A program made the translations under genes and the position numbers. Of a DNA stretch of 64,000 bases, positions 37,001-48,865 are shown piece by piece. Source of the stretch: Arion vulgaris (Eukaryota > Mollusca > Gastropoda > Stylommatophora > Arionidae); NCBI GenBank assembly GCA_020796225.1, contig CM036758.1, positions 27,823,897-27,887,896 of the forward strand. The letters run 5' to 3'. Below the pieces are notes generated by a model. It worked only from the letters and a program-made list of their open reading frames with translations. It was not told where the DNA came from and searched no databases. The first letter of the stretch is position 1. Every line of letters starts with the position of its first letter.

Positions 37001-39505
37001 CGTAGATATATGCGACTTCCAGGTGGACACAAATGTTAAATAAACTAATTAATACTACGTAGATATATGCGACTTCCAGGTGGACACAAATGTTAAATAA
37101 ACTAATTAATACTACGTAGATATATGCGACTTCCAGGTGGACACAAATGTTAAATAAACTAATTAATACTACGTAGATATATGCGACTTCCAGGTGGACA
37201 CAAATGTTAAATAAACTAATTAATACTACGTAGATATATGCGACTTCCAGGTGGACACAAATGTTAAATAAACTAATTAATACTACGTAGATATATGCGA
37301 CTTCCAGGTGGACACAAATGTTAAATAAACTAATTAATACTACGTAGATATATGCGACTTCCAGGTGGACACAAATGTTAAATAAACTAATTAATACTAC
37401 GTAGATATATGCGACTTCCAGGTGGACACAAATGTTAAATAAACTAATTAATACTACGTAGATATATGCGACTTCCAGGTGGACACAAATGTTAAATAAA
37501 CTAATTAATACTACGTAGATATATGCGACTTCCAGGTGGACACAAATGTTAAATAAACTAATTAATACTACGTAGATATATGCGACTTCCAGGTGGACAC
37601 AAATGTTAAATAAACTAATTAATACTACGTAGATATATGCGACTTCCAGGTGGACACAAATGTTAAATAAACTAATTAATACTACGTAGATATATGCGAC
37701 TTCCAGGTGGACACAAATGTTAAATAAACTAATTAATACTACGTAGATATATGCGACTTCCAGGTGGACACAAATGTTAAATAAACTAATTAATACTACG
37801 TAGATATATGCGACTTCCAGGTGGACACAAATGTTAAATAAACTAATTAATACTACGTAGATATATGCGACTTCCAGGTGGACACAAATGTTAAATAAAC
37901 TAATTAATACTACGTAGATATATGCGACTTCCAGTGTGGACACAAATGTTAAATAAACTAATTAATACTACGTAGATATATGCGACTTCCAGGTGGACAC
38001 AAATGTTAAATAAACTAATTAATACTACGTAGATATATGCGACTTCCAAGTGGACACAAATGTTAAATAAACTAATTAATACTACGTAGATATATGCGAC
38101 TTCCAGGTGGACACAAATGTTAAATAAACTAATTAATACTACGTAGATATATGCGACTTCCAGGTGGACACAAATGTTAAATAAACTAATTAATACTACG
38201 TAGATATATGCGACTTCCAGGTGGACACAAATGTTAAATAAACTAATTAATACTACGTAGATATATGCGACTTCCAGGTGGGACACAAATGTTAAATAAA
38301 CTAATTAATACTACGTAGATATATGCGACTTCCAAGTGGACACAAATGTTAAATAAACTAATTAATACTACGTAGATATATGCGACTTCCAGGTGACACA
38401 AATGTTAAATAAACTAATTAATTATACCAGTAATTAATGATGCGACTTCCAGGTGGACACAAATGTTAAATAAACTAATTAATACTACGTAGATATATGC
38501 GACTTCCAGGTGGACACAAATGTTAAATAAACTAATTAATACTACGTAGATATATGCGACTTCCAGGTGGACACAAATGTTAAATAAACTAATTAATACT
38601 ACGTAGATATATGCGACTTCCAGGTGGACACAAATGTTAAATAAACTAATTAATACTACGTAGATATATGCGACTTCCAGGTGGTTAACTACAAATGTTA
38701 AAATAAACTAATTAATACTACGTAGATATATGCGACTTCCAGGTGGACACAAATGTTAAATAAACTAATTAATACTACGTAGATATATGCGACTTCCAGG
38801 TGGACACAAATGTTAAATAAACTAATTAATACTACGTAGATATATGCGACTTCCAGGTGGACACAAATGTTAAATAAACTAATTAATACTACGTAGATAT
38901 ATGCGACTTCCAGGTGGACACAAATGTTAAATAAACTAATTAATACTACGTAGATATATGCGACTTCCAGGTGGACACAAATGTTAAATAAACTAATTAA
39001 TACTACGTAGATATATGCGACTTCCAGGTGGACACAAATGTTAAATAAACTAATTAATACTACGTAGATATATGCGACTTCCAGGTGGACACAAATGTTA
39101 AATAAACTAATTAATACTACGTAGATATATGAGACTTCCTGGTGGACACAAATGTTAAATAAACTAATTAATACTACGTAGATATATGAGACTTCCAGGT
39201 GGACACAAATGTTAAATAAACTAATTAATACTACGTAGATATATGCGACTTCCAGGTGGGACACAAATGTTAAATAAACTAATTAATACTACGTAGATAT
39301 ATGCGACTTCCAGGTGGACACAAATGTTAAATAAACTAATTAATACTACGTAGATATATGCGACTTCCAGGTGGACACAAATGTTAAATAAACTAATTAA
39401 TACTACGTAGATATATGCGACTTCCAGGTGGACACAAATGTTAAATAAACTAATTAATACTACGTAGATATATGCGACTTCCAGGTGGACACAAATGTTA
39501 AAAAC
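34070..39505. repeat. 57-bp tandem array
   Basis: About 95 units of 57 bp containing actaattaatactacgtaga and tatatgcgacttccagg, then tggacacaaatg. Most units are identical; rare variants are tgagac, ccaagtgg and ccagtggg. Because 57 is 19 codons, the minus strand stays open for up to 1093 residues (34662-37943) as repeats of HLEVAYIYVVLISLFNICV. The frame has no unique segment, signal or plausible start, so I treat it as non-coding satellite. Noisy units occur at 34070-34410, 38390-38440 and 38685-38705. Confidence 0.95.
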
Positions 39506-39626
39506 TGTAAGTAGATCACAGAGCTTGCATTCTTGTTAGCATCATTCGATGGATAATGGAACAATCAAAGTGTATAACAAATCGCTGTCTGCTGAATGAG
39601 ATCAACACATAACTGTCTTCCTGAGA

Positions 39627-39830
39627 TGGTCTCTGTGGGTTAGAGGTTACCTGCTCGCCTCTCGTTTAAAAAATACTTTGTTCGCTCCCTAGTGGAGCCA
39701 TGAGGATATTTTTCATGAGATCAGTTTAGGTGAGATCAACTTTCTAGTCCTATCTGAGACGGACGATAAAACGTTGGTCCGTGCTCAAGTTTAGCAAGTA
39801 TAACAACCCTTCGCAGTTCAAAATCGAGAA
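39627..39830 (+). mobile_element. tRNA-derived SINE (family S3)
   Basis: The head ggtctctgtgggttagaggt contains an A box and ttgttcgctccc a decayed B box. The body (gagatcagtttaggtgagatc, gcaagtataacaaccc, ggctggaaagc) matches the flanks of both receptor genes. Confidence 0.65.
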
Positions 39831-40076
39831 GGCTGGAAAGCTGGAGAAGAGCAAAATGTATTAAAACAATAAAAAACTATATGTCTGCATGCAAATTAGT
39901 TTATCTGGTTACTTTAATAAATAGCGTCAGGAAATGTCATTTTCATGTCAAGGCGTCATTCGATTATTTGCAGACATTACGTATTATCTAATTCTATTCT
40001 TTTCTATAAATATCTACTATTATTCTAATCTATGAATATCTACTATTATTCTTATCTTATCTTAACCACATTTGCC
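39831..40076. other. AT-rich spacer with 26-bp minisatellite
   Basis: Copies of tctatgaatatctactatt with attct spacers occur before (about 39985-40060) and after (about 40545-40585) the next LINE fragment, so that fragment sits inside a small AT-rich repeat. Confidence 0.5.
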
Positions 40077-40535
40077 GTGAAGCTCCGTGGGGAGAGTTAG
40101 TTTTCTATCTTGTGCCAGGCGTGTTGCGCTTGACGTTGTCAGTCCATGCTTCGCAGGGACTCTGAGATGTTATCTATCCATCGTGTTCTTGGCCTGCCTC
40201 GTACTCTGCGCCTTGAGTGTCGATTATTGTAGGCACGTGATGGTAGTAAATGTGGTTCTCTTCTCATTAGATGACCGGACCACTTGATTCTTTGCTTCTC
40301 GATGTACTGTATGCATGGTATAGTACCAACGATGCTTCTGATATTCTCGTTTCTCACTCTATCTCTCCTTGTAACGTTGACAGCTTTTCGTAGACATCTC
40401 ATTTCACATGTTGTAATCTTTCTTTCTTGTGTCTTAGTCAGGGGCTTGGATGTTTTAATAGTGGTGACAGTTGGTATGTCACTGCATTTGCCTTCTGGCA
40501 TCTAGTCTCGATTTCTCTGTTCATCTTTCCGTCTT
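40077..40535 (-). pseudogene. LINE C-terminal fragment (RGRPRTRWID type)
   Basis: A 120-residue minus-strand frame (40139-40501) reads CEMRCLRKAVNVTRRDRV, then YIEKQRIKWSGHLMRREP and RRRVRGRPRTRWIDNI. This is the usual end of a LINE polymerase after the thumb. Upstream domains are absent, as expected of 5'-truncated copies. The fragment at 54455-55870 belongs to a related family. Confidence 0.75.
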
Positions 40536-40597
40536 TCCAACTGTTATTCTAATCTATGAATATCTACTATTATTCTAATCTACCAATGTCTACTGGG

Positions 40598-41275
40598 CCC
40601 ACAGGTGCGATGAAACAAGAGACAACGATGCTCTGGGTCAGTGAGCTAGCATTGATCAAGACCCTATACCTTCTCCAAGGGGTGTCACTCGACCATTGTC
40701 TGGCTTAGGGGGTAGAGATCAAGGAACAGCTACACTGGTATGGGTAGTAGTGCAAGCACTGTCACTATTGATATGATATCTACTCGTAATATAGACGAGC
40801 GGATTCTCAGAGTGAAGACAACGGCATGTTTCTCCCTGTCGACGTCTAGTGATGAGAAATTTGCCTAAACGCATACTAGATATAAGGAGTACTTAAATGA
40901 TACGAACCCTCTGTAAATGTAGACTCGTGACTCAAGCGTCAATGGTCACACCGTAATTGTCAGCTCTCGACAAGACTCGTTGAGACCGATGTATCGTGTC
41001 GTGACGACACAAAAGAAGACTGAAGTAGACTGTAACGGGGGCAAAGGACAAATGAATTGTTTGGGTACGATTGGCCTAGTGAAAAATGTATAGTTACGTT
41101 CTTGTGCTTAACGAAACTGCCCTCTCTGGGACAACTTGCTTCGATATTGTTGAACGAGCGCAAAATCTACAGTCTTGTCCTTGCTTTTGATAAAAACTTC
41201 ACCCAATGGAAGAATTGTAGTGAGGGATGTTGGCGAGCGTAAACCTAAATTTACGTTTTTAGAGCATAATATAAT
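40598..41275 (+). mobile_element. Diverged 5' region of the I/Jockey-like LINE, plus copy
   Basis: Blocks align in order with 42726-44420: ttagtgagct..aatcaagacc-like, gggatcgagg-like, then gttacgttcttgtgcttaac and gaaactgccctctctggg. More diverged than the other copies. The element is lost after about 41275. Confidence 0.6.
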
Positions 41276-41379
41276 GGTCCTTTTTGTTTATTTCTGCTCA
41301 CCAACAGCCCATTATTTTCCATCATAAAGAATAATACAACGTAAATCTGCAAATTGCCAACAGCTTTCACGCTTCTCGA

Positions 41380-41980
41380 AACGTCTGGGAATGTTCTTAA
41401 TCCGGAACAACCTCACTGTGGATAGAAAAGCAATGCCGAAAATGTTAAGGTTTGTCTTCTCGTACAAGCTCAAATATTGGGAAAAGTCGACACTTTTCGG
41501 ACGCGATTGTCCTACACGTCTATGATTAAGTCCACTGTATGCGAACGCTCCATGAATTATATCAAAAGTCCAAATAAACAGTCAAAGTTGATCGTTCGTG
41601 TGGACGTAAGACAACCTTCTGTCCTTGCAAGTGATCGCTCAGTAACTTCTCTGGCAAAAATCATACAAAGCTCAAATATAATGATCAATTGGTGGTTGTT
41701 CTAGATCAATCGCGAAAGTAGCCCTTGGACTATAATCACATGCAGATTAACCATCATGGTCAATCTGTTTCTAAAGCGACTCTACCGCGCAACAAACGAA
41801 ATGAAGAAGTACTGCAGAGATCACCAATAAAATACTTGTGTAGGAGTTACAAACATCTAATCATACCACTACATGTCTTGAGTTGTTGAAGGTTTCTGGG
41901 GCTTCAAGAAAGCCAGGTACTCTCCCCCATTCAAATATACGATAAAGGAGTGAGAAAAAAACCCATAATGTCTGGAGGTT
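41380..41980 (+). pseudogene. Tc1-like transposase N-terminal remnant
   Basis: Plus-strand pieces: RLSYTSMIKSTVCERSMNYIKS, then VDVRQPSVLASDRSVTSLAKIIQSS (the linker between two helix-turn-helix units, GRPxxLSxRxxR-like). A shift of frame gives HMQINHHGQSVSKATLPR and another YCRDHQ. This order is that of a Tc1/mariner DNA-binding region. The DDE catalytic part is missing, and I could not identify terminal inverted repeats. Confidence 0.5.
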
Positions 41981-42044
41981 AGACATCAAACAAACAAAAA
42001 ATTACTATCTGCTATTTGTTCATCTATGAATGTTTTATATTATT

Positions 42045-42240
42045 ATACAATATCACATCAAGACACTGACATGTTATATCACATCAAGATACTGACATGT
42101 TATATCACATCAAGACACAGACATGTTATATCACATCAAGACACTGACATGTTATATCACATCAAGACACTGACATGTTATATCACATCAAGACACTGAC
42201 ATGTTATATTACATCAAGACACTGAAATGTTATAATCACA
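42045..42240. repeat. Island of the 26-bp satellite
   Basis: Seven units of the same 26-bp repeat (acatgttatatcacatcaag) that forms the array at 850-15860. No SINE is present. It ends where a Penelope-like fragment begins. Confidence 0.95.
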
Positions 42241-42244
42241 ATAT

Positions 42245-42690
42245 ATATGAGACTGCAGTAAAAGTATTTGATTGGCGAAACACGTAATCACAAAGTACTA
42301 TAGTTTTACAAATTACAAAAACAATGTCAATAAGCAGCAACTTTTCGACCAACAAGGTCTTTATCAAGCAAACAAACAACAGGAGTGACGAATAAAAAAA
42401 AAAACCAATTACATATGGACAAAAACATACGGAGACATTCAAACGTTCTAAGGAAAATCTGGGAATAAAAACGAATAACGAAATAAATGTAACACAAAAA
42501 CACACATAAAAACTAGAAATATAAAAGAAGAGAAACAATGAAAAAGAAAATAAATATATAGATAGAATACATGCAGCATATGCACATATAGATTACAAGG
42601 CATGAGAAGGGAAAGTACTAAGAAGCATAGGAATGTAATACGTTAAGACCACGTGGTCGCAAGATACCATACACGGAAATCAACTGATTC
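42245..42690 (-). mobile_element. Penelope-like element 3' fragment
   Basis: The outer end gagactgcagtaaaa..gcgaaacacgtaat matches the 3' tip of the element at 57030-58808. Reading inward on the minus strand, codons for ISVYGILRPRGLNVLHSYAS appear at about 42690-42630, the C-terminus of its GIY-YIG region. Between them lies the same 3' untranslated sequence (gtcgaaa and caagcaaacaa-type words). Confidence 0.75.
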
Positions 42691-42959
42691 TTAGACGTGT
42701 GCTGCTGCACCTCTCTACCTCTCAGGGGGTCAAAGGTGCATGAGGTGGTGTCCCAGGATTAGTGAGCTCTAATCAAGACCCTACCCCCTACCTCCATGTG
42801 GTGCCCCTGAAACAGACTCAGGTTCCGATCTGGCTACGGAGGGGTTGGCAGGATCGGGAGAACCACAAGAGGTGGTAGTTGTGCAAGCAAGGAAAAACAA
42901 TTGAGGGGCTGAAAATCCATGAACAAGCACGCATCTTCTGGTCGATGTCCGAAAAAATA

Positions 42960-44010
42960 TGTCCGAATTCAAAACTACGATTCAGCAGCGTACGAGCGTC
43001 CGCGTAAAAAACAGTGGTGGAAGTGTAAACAAGGAAAAGCAAAGCAGAGATCGGAAATCCCTAAACAAAGAACACATTTACTGGCCGAAGTCCGATAAAA
43101 TATGCCCAAGCTCAAGAAAGAGCACGAAACAGCAGAGTACGAGCGTCCTCGAACAAAAAAAGTGGTGGTAGTGCGAACTCGGAAAAACAATGCAAAGGCC
43201 GGAAATCGCTGAACAACACACACATTTCCTAGTCGAATTCCGATAACATATACACAAGCTCAAGAAAGAGCACGAAACAGCAGAGTACGAGCGTCCGTGA
43301 ACAAGAAAGAGCACGAAACAGCAGAGTACGAGCGTCCTCGAACAAAAAAAGTGGTGGTAGTGCGAACTCGGAAAAACAATGCAAAGGCCGGAAATCGCTG
43401 AACAACACACACATTTCCTAGTCGAATTCCGATAACATATACACAAGCTCAAGAAAGAGCACGAAACAGCAGAGTACGAGCGTCCGTGAACAAGAAAGAG
43501 CACGAAACAGCAGAGTACGAGCGTCCGTGAACAAGAAAGAGCACGAAACAGCAGAGTACGAGCGTCCTCGAACAAAAAAAATGGTGGTAGTGCGAACTCG
43601 GAAAAACAATGCAAAGGCCGGAAATCGCTGAACAACACACACATTTCCTAGTCGAATTCCGATAACATATACACAAGCTCAAGAAAGAGCACGAAACAGC
43701 AGAGTACAAGCGTCCGTGAACAAGAAAGAGCACGAAACAGCAGAGTACGAGCGTCCGTGAACAAGAAAGAGCACGAAACAGCAGAGTACGAGCGTCCGTG
43801 AACAAGAAAGAGCACGAAACAGCAGAGTACGAGCGTCCGTGAACAAGAAAGAGCACGAAACAGCAGAGTACGAGCGTCCGTGAACAAGAAAGAGCACGAA
43901 ACAGCAGAGTACGAGCGTCCGTGAACAAGAAAGAGCACGAAACAGCAGAGTACGAGCGTCCGTGAACAAGAAAGAGCACGAAACAGCAGAGTACGAGCGT
44001 CCGAAAAGAA
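42960..44010 (+). repeat. Tandem 41-bp monomers and 229-bp blocks in the LINE 5' region
   Basis: A 41-bp unit containing gagcacgaaacagcagagta and cgagcgtccgtgaac is repeated singly or in runs of up to eight (43680-44000). The runs are separated by a larger block (gtggtggtagtgcgaactcg to tacacaagctc) present about three times. On the minus strand this gives spurious frames rich in ARTLLFRALSC. Such monomer arrays at a LINE 5' end recall the promoter monomers of mouse L1; a promoter role here is inference. Confidence 0.85.
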
Positions 44011-45117
44011 AAACTCTCCCAGAGTAAATGTTGGTCGTATCACCCTTCCAGCAGATAGGAAAGACTGCAGGATATGGAATGAGACTTGCATCCTGAACGA
44101 ATCGAAACTCGAGCCACGAGCGCAAGTTGGGCAGCGTGCCGTGGCACTCGTAGTGAACGGTAAATGTGGTACATCAGGTGACGGTGGCACAAGGGAAGAC
44201 TGCGATAAAACTCCGTACATGAGGCCACGCGAGGACTAAGATATTGGGTAGAGTTGGTCGAACGTAGAACCCAAAGTTACGTTCTAGCGCTTAACAAAAC
44301 TGCCCTCCCTGAGACAGCCGGGCAGAGTACGATTGTTCACGCAATTAGCATCCCCGAAAATATCAGGGCGGGTGATGACCGGCGAGTGAAAATCTAAAGT
44401 TGCACTGATTGTGCCGATTGAAATGACACATACATTAAAATGTGCAGCACCTCAGTCCAGGGTTTCCCAGATCAAAGGAAACGACAGAGCAAATGCAAAT
44501 TGCCTAGCGCCAACCTGAGCGTCCATAAAGCGTCCCAGGACGATGTTCTCTTCGTAGGGAACCACTGCTGCCTTGTAGTTTTGGTTGGGGGCAATCAAAG
44601 GCTAGCGAAGTAAACTGTAAACAAAACTGGACGGTAGGCAAACCAAGCAGTCCATTAACAAAACAGGTAAAGTTGGGTAGATTACGCTCATCAGCCCGGG
44701 AGGGCAGGTCGTCTAAGGGTCGCTGCCCTGAAAAAAAATAGCAACCAGCTGCCTTTTGGGTTCTGGCTGGGGACAGTCAAAGGCTAACGGAGAGCGAACC
44801 CAGTAAACGTTGGTTGAAATCGGACACACGGCCGAAGGATAAGCAAATGAGCTCCAATTAGCACTGAAAGTTGTGATGTAGCTACTCATGCTAAGACTGC
44901 ATGGACCAAATTTTGTCATGAATATGTTTACTATAAAATCTCGATATGGTGCTACGCCTGTTGAGATCCGTCGGGCAGGACGAGTGCCGGACCCCATGCT
45001 TCGATGGAGCCCGTTTTTTGCTATCGACGGTCCCAACCCTCCAACTAGGCAAATCAGCGAGCGAGGCCCACGGAAAAAGCTACTGGTCCGACACGGTCGA
45101 GAACTGGCAAGAGACGA

Positions 45118-45845
45118 TTAAACATTGTCCAATGGAATGCCAAAGGTATTCATCACAAAAAGCAAGCACACGCAATAAGACTTGCAGAACACGAAATTGA
45201 TGTTGCGTGCATACAAGAGACCCATCTAAATGCCCAACATAGATTCGGAATCAGATGTTATCAAACCTTCAGATTAGACCGAGAAGGGCACAACGGTGGA
45301 GTCCTCACCCTAGTTTGAGACGGCATTCCAGCTAAGCAAACAAAAGTAACTACAGAAAGTGCCGACGCAGCACAGATCGTAGGCGTCCTCATTTCATGTG
45401 ATGAAATGCAGATTCTTCTATATAACTTATACTGCCCAAGTGACATCTCGCTGTCACTCGACGAAATCAGTATCAATGATACAGCATGCATGGTGGTCGG
45501 CGATTTAAATAGCCACTCAGAAAGATGGGCTACCTCGAAACGAACAGCAGAGGCGTAGAAGTGGAAGACTGGGAGATAGAGAACAGCCTGTTCCTCATCA
45601 ATGCCCCAGACGATCCGCCTAACTTCTACTCAAGAAGGTGGCACACGACTAGCACCCCCAATTTGGCTTTCGAAAAAAAGTGACCTTTCCACAAAAACAT
45701 TACGTACGGTCACAAAACAACTTGGAGATAGTGACCATAGGCCCGTCAAACTGCAAGTAGACCTAAAATGTATTCCTGAGCTCAAAATGTGGTTGCCACG
45801 CTGGAACGACAAAAAGCAAATAGGAAACAGTACGGGGCATTGACA
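45118..45845 (+). pseudogene. LINE endonuclease domain (APE type), broken
   Basis: In order: LNIVQWNAKGIHHKK, then AEHEIDVACIQETHLN, GGVLTLV, ILLYNLYCPSD, MVVGDLNSH and, after a shift, LGDSDHRPVKL. These are the conserved blocks of the endonuclease/exonuclease/phosphatase fold (QxTH with the catalytic glutamate, GDxN and SDH). A stop after GGVLTLV and at least two frameshifts disable it. Confidence 0.8.
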
Positions 45846-46850
45846 GATGCCAATCAACATGCATGTAAAGAAACACATGCGATCCGTGGCAAAGGAACTC
45901 TCACAAGCAATCCTGAAAGCGGCACGGGAAACCATTCCTAGAGACGCACGGAATGATTACAAGCCATTCTGGACAGCAGAGGTTCAGAAACTTGAAAACG
46001 ACCTTGAATTGGCAAGGAGTGAGGCAGAACAGGCACTGTTAGTAACGTCCAATGCTGCTTACAAGGCGACAGCAGCAAAATACAAGCGAGAGGTCAAACG
46101 ATCAGCACGACAGAGTTTGGTTGATAAGACCGAATCCCTGAACCTTGATAGGGACGGCAATATATTGTGTAAATTAGCAAAAGCGCTGAGTGATGAAAAC
46201 ACCAGCCGACAACCGATAGTCCTTGAAAAGGATAAAAAATGTGCTCGGGAAGGAAGCCGCAAACATTCTAATGCAAAAATATGCCGAAGTCAGCAGAGTA
46301 AGCATAACAAAAGAAAAAGTCGATGACACAAAGAGGAAAACGAGAGCTGTCAAGGGCGAGCCAAAAAAAGCTGATAGTCACCTAACGGATACATTCAACA
46401 GTAATAAGTTAGAAGAGGCATAAGGGAGCTAAAGTTCAGAAATTCGCCAGAAAGGATGGGATCACAAATGAGATGCTTAAAAACTTGGGTACTAGAACAA
46501 AGGCAGCACTACTGGCCGTCCAAATATGTCGTGGAGGACAGACTTAGTACCACGAGAATGGAAGGGAGCGCTCATTGTACCCATTCTAAAACCAGGCAAA
46601 AATAAACTCGACCCGGCGAGTTACAGACCAATAAGCCTCCTAAGATGCACCGACAAACTCATGGAACACATGGTGAACAGATGGTTATCTTGGCACATGG
46701 AAAGAAAATGGCTACTCATGGTACAACAGGGAGGCTTTCAGAAGTTCCGATCTACAGAAGATCAAGTAACTTACAATCGCCCAGGAAATTGAGAATGGTT
46801 TCCAAGAAAAGAAACAGATACTGGCAGTTTTGGTAGATATGGAGACAGCT
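45846..46850 (+). pseudogene. LINE linker and reverse transcriptase fingers, core deleted
   Basis: A coiled linker (LENDLELARSEAEQALL) is followed by KDGITNEMLKNLG and VPREWKGALIVPILKPGKNK, then DPASYRPISLL, the standard finger region. The palm begins (KKQILAVLVDMETA) but jumps at about 46850 to thumb sequence. The part that should hold the YADD/FADD catalytic motif is therefore absent. Confidence 0.8.
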
Positions 46851-46855
46851 AATAA

Positions 46856-47437
46856 ATGAGCGAGATCTTCCTGAAAGCAAGACCCCAACGTACCTCGGAG
46901 TCACACTGGATCGTAAACTGAATTGGTGCCCCCAAATTGAAAATGCTACGGTAAAAGTGAACCATAGGCTCACGATGATGCGCAAATTCGCAGGCTTCAT
47001 GGGGAGAAAACACCAGAGTCGTCAAAACACTCTACTCCGGAAGAGTGCGACCTGTCCTGGAGTACGGCATTGCTGCGTGGAGCAGTGCATCCGACAAGAA
47101 ACTCACCAAAGTGAGCAATAGTCAGAACCGTACAATACGCATTATCACAGGAGCCATGAAGTTCACGCCTATCAAGGAGATGGAAATAATCACAGGCATC
47201 CAACCAATGGCAGATGAAGGGAAAGAAAAGTCTTGGTGTTGGCTGAAAAACTTAAACGGCTCAATCCCCACCCTATGTAAAAAAAATGAGCGGATTCGGA
47301 AGGGGCAGGATACAGAGAACAAGCTTCGAAAAAAACGCGAAAGTACTGATCGCAGACCATCAAATCCTAGCAAACTGCAAAGCCAAATCAATCCCGGCAA
47401 CCGATATGTGCCCGTCGTGGAAAACTGCCGGAACTAA
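46856..47437 (+). pseudogene. LINE thumb and connection region
   Basis: ESKTPTYLGVTLDRKLNW is followed by VRPVLEYGIAAWSSASDKK and NRTIRIITGAMKFTPIKEME, a pattern shared by I, Jockey and R1-like LINEs between polymerase and RNase H. One frameshift occurs around 47000. Confidence 0.75.
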
Positions 47438-47529
47438 GGGAATTAATCCCAGGCATACTAAATAAAGAGCAGCAAGAAAACTTAGAAAGAAGAGCGGCCA
47501 CAGAAAAATACATAGAGACCGAGTACCCT

Positions 47530-47960
47530 GAAAATAAGTGGTAAACTTCTATACTGACGGATCGGCAAGGAACGCAATCAGCGACGCCGGAGGAGGAATA
47601 GTGCTTAAACTCTCAAAGAAAGTGATTTCCACAGGAAAATATTCAAATAACTACCGGGCAGAGGCAGAGGCAATAAGAACAGCGGCCGAAATGATCCTAG
47701 AGAGAAGAGGCACCTCTCGCAACAAAGTCGTGATATTCACCGATGCTCTATCGGTCATCACGGCACTCAAAAGCGCAGGCAAAACCGAGCTCAATGAGCT
47801 CAAAGCGATCCTCGATGTCCTGGTGTACACACTCAAACGAACCGTCATTCAGTGGATACAATCACTGTAACATAAGCGGAAATGAATACGCCGATAAACT
47901 AGCCAAAGAAGGCGGGCGACTACCTCATGCTGATCTCGAGATCAGTTATGAGGAAGCCAG
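47530..47960 (+). pseudogene. LINE RNase H domain, frame-shifted
   Basis: VVNFYTDGSARNAISDAGGG carries the first aspartate, NYRAEAEAIRTAAE the glutamate, VVIFTDALSVITAL the second aspartate. After a frameshift near 47865, HCNISGNEYADKLAKEGG supplies the histidine/aspartate end. All four motifs are visible, but the frame is broken. Confidence 0.85.
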
Positions 47961-48219
47961 AACAACCCTCGGCTGGCACTACAGAGACAAATGGACAAAA
48001 GACCATCCCCAATACAACAACAGCGACGGGTACTATGGTCTATCTCGTAGTGAACAAGTTGCCATACTCCGCCTCCGTACAGGCCACAGCAAGCTCCGCG
48101 CCCACATGTTTAACAAATTTAAAATTAGCACAGCTAGCCTATGCCCATGCCAAAAGGCGGACATGACGGTAGAGCACGTACTGCAAGATTGTCAATTGAT
48201 AGCAGATATTAGAAAATAA
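47961..48219 (+). pseudogene. LINE C-terminal CCHC-like tail
   Basis: The frame continuing from RNase H reads SRSEQVAILRLRTGHSKLRAH, then LCPCQKADMTVEHVLQDCQ, the CxC..H..C motif at the end of many RNase H-bearing LINEs. It ends at a stop shortly after IADIRK. The 3' untranslated region follows to about 48345. Confidence 0.75.
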
Positions 48220-48364
48220 AACTGGCCTAAAACACAGAGCTTCGCGAGAAGCTGTACGGAGAAACGGAGTCCCTTAAAAGCACGGTAAAATTCATGATAA
48301 GACTTGGTTCATCAGTCTAAGCCGGGATCGTGAGAGAGAAAGAGAGCTGGTAATTATAGTGTGG

Positions 48365-48687
48365 CTATTGACTCCGGAGTAGTTGGTGTTAGTTCACAGA
48401 CGTCTCGTACGCTTCTATTTCATACGTTTGCCTTGCATTTGTGCAACTTTTCATCGGACATCGGCCAGAAGATGCGTGCATTTATTCAGGGTTTTCGACC
48501 TATATTACGTTTCTGTGCTTGCACTACTAACGCTACCTGTAGCTCTTCCTCGATCCCTACGTGATTAGCCAGACATGATCCTCTGTTTGTTTCTAGGGTC
48601 ACCACTTGGCGGTGGATTAGGATCTTGATTAGTTCCAGCTCATTAAAACTGGGGCAACGTTGTCCCTTTGACTGCGCTTTTGACCCC
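48365..48687 (-). mobile_element. 5' terminal fragment of the same LINE, inverted
   Basis: The minus strand starts at 48687 with ggggtcaaaagcgcag, the LINE 5' end, and follows the 5' region to about the first monomer (gcacgcatcttctggccgat). It begins exactly where a satellite island starts and ends near the 3' end of the plus-strand LINE. Confidence 0.75.
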
Positions 48688-48865
48688 ACATGTTATATCA
48701 AATGAAAACACTGACATGTCATGTCACATCAAGACACGGACCACATCAAGACATGCACATGTCATGTCACATCAAGACACGCACATGTAATGTCACATCA
48801 AGACACGGACATGTCATGTCACATCAACACGTGAATATGTTATATCATATCACAAACACACTTCC
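48688..48865. repeat. Diverged island of the 26-bp satellite
   Basis: Six to seven units related to acatgttatatcacatcaag, here often acatgtcatgtcacatcaag. It lies directly beside LINE copy B, as the main array lies beside copy A. Confidence 0.85.

Larger units (their letters stand above)
42726..48345 (+). mobile_element. I/Jockey-like LINE with RNase H, nearly full length but dead
   Basis: The start ggggtcaaagg equals the 5' terminus of the non-autonomous copy at 54591-55674. The 3' end is cgtgagagagaaagagag, also like that copy. Order: 5' untranslated region with tandem monomers, a long leader, endonuclease, reverse transcriptase, RNase H and a CPC..EHVLQDC C-terminal motif. Frameshifts, stops and the loss of the polymerase core make it inactive. 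I could not identify an ORF1. Confidence 0.8.

Noticed and set aside
34662..37943. A 1093-residue minus-strand open frame
   Set aside because: It is the 57-bp satellite read in one frame; the unit is 19 codons with no stop on that strand. There is no unique domain, start context or end.
42690..42725. A short match to the zinc-finger LINE 3' end (acgtgtgctgctg)
   Set aside because: About thirty bases only; too short to annotate separately, although it could be the target into which the LINE at 42726 inserted.
43078..44220. Cysteine-rich minus-strand frames (ARTLLFRALSC repeats)
   Set aside because: They are antisense readings of the 41-bp monomers in the LINE 5' region.
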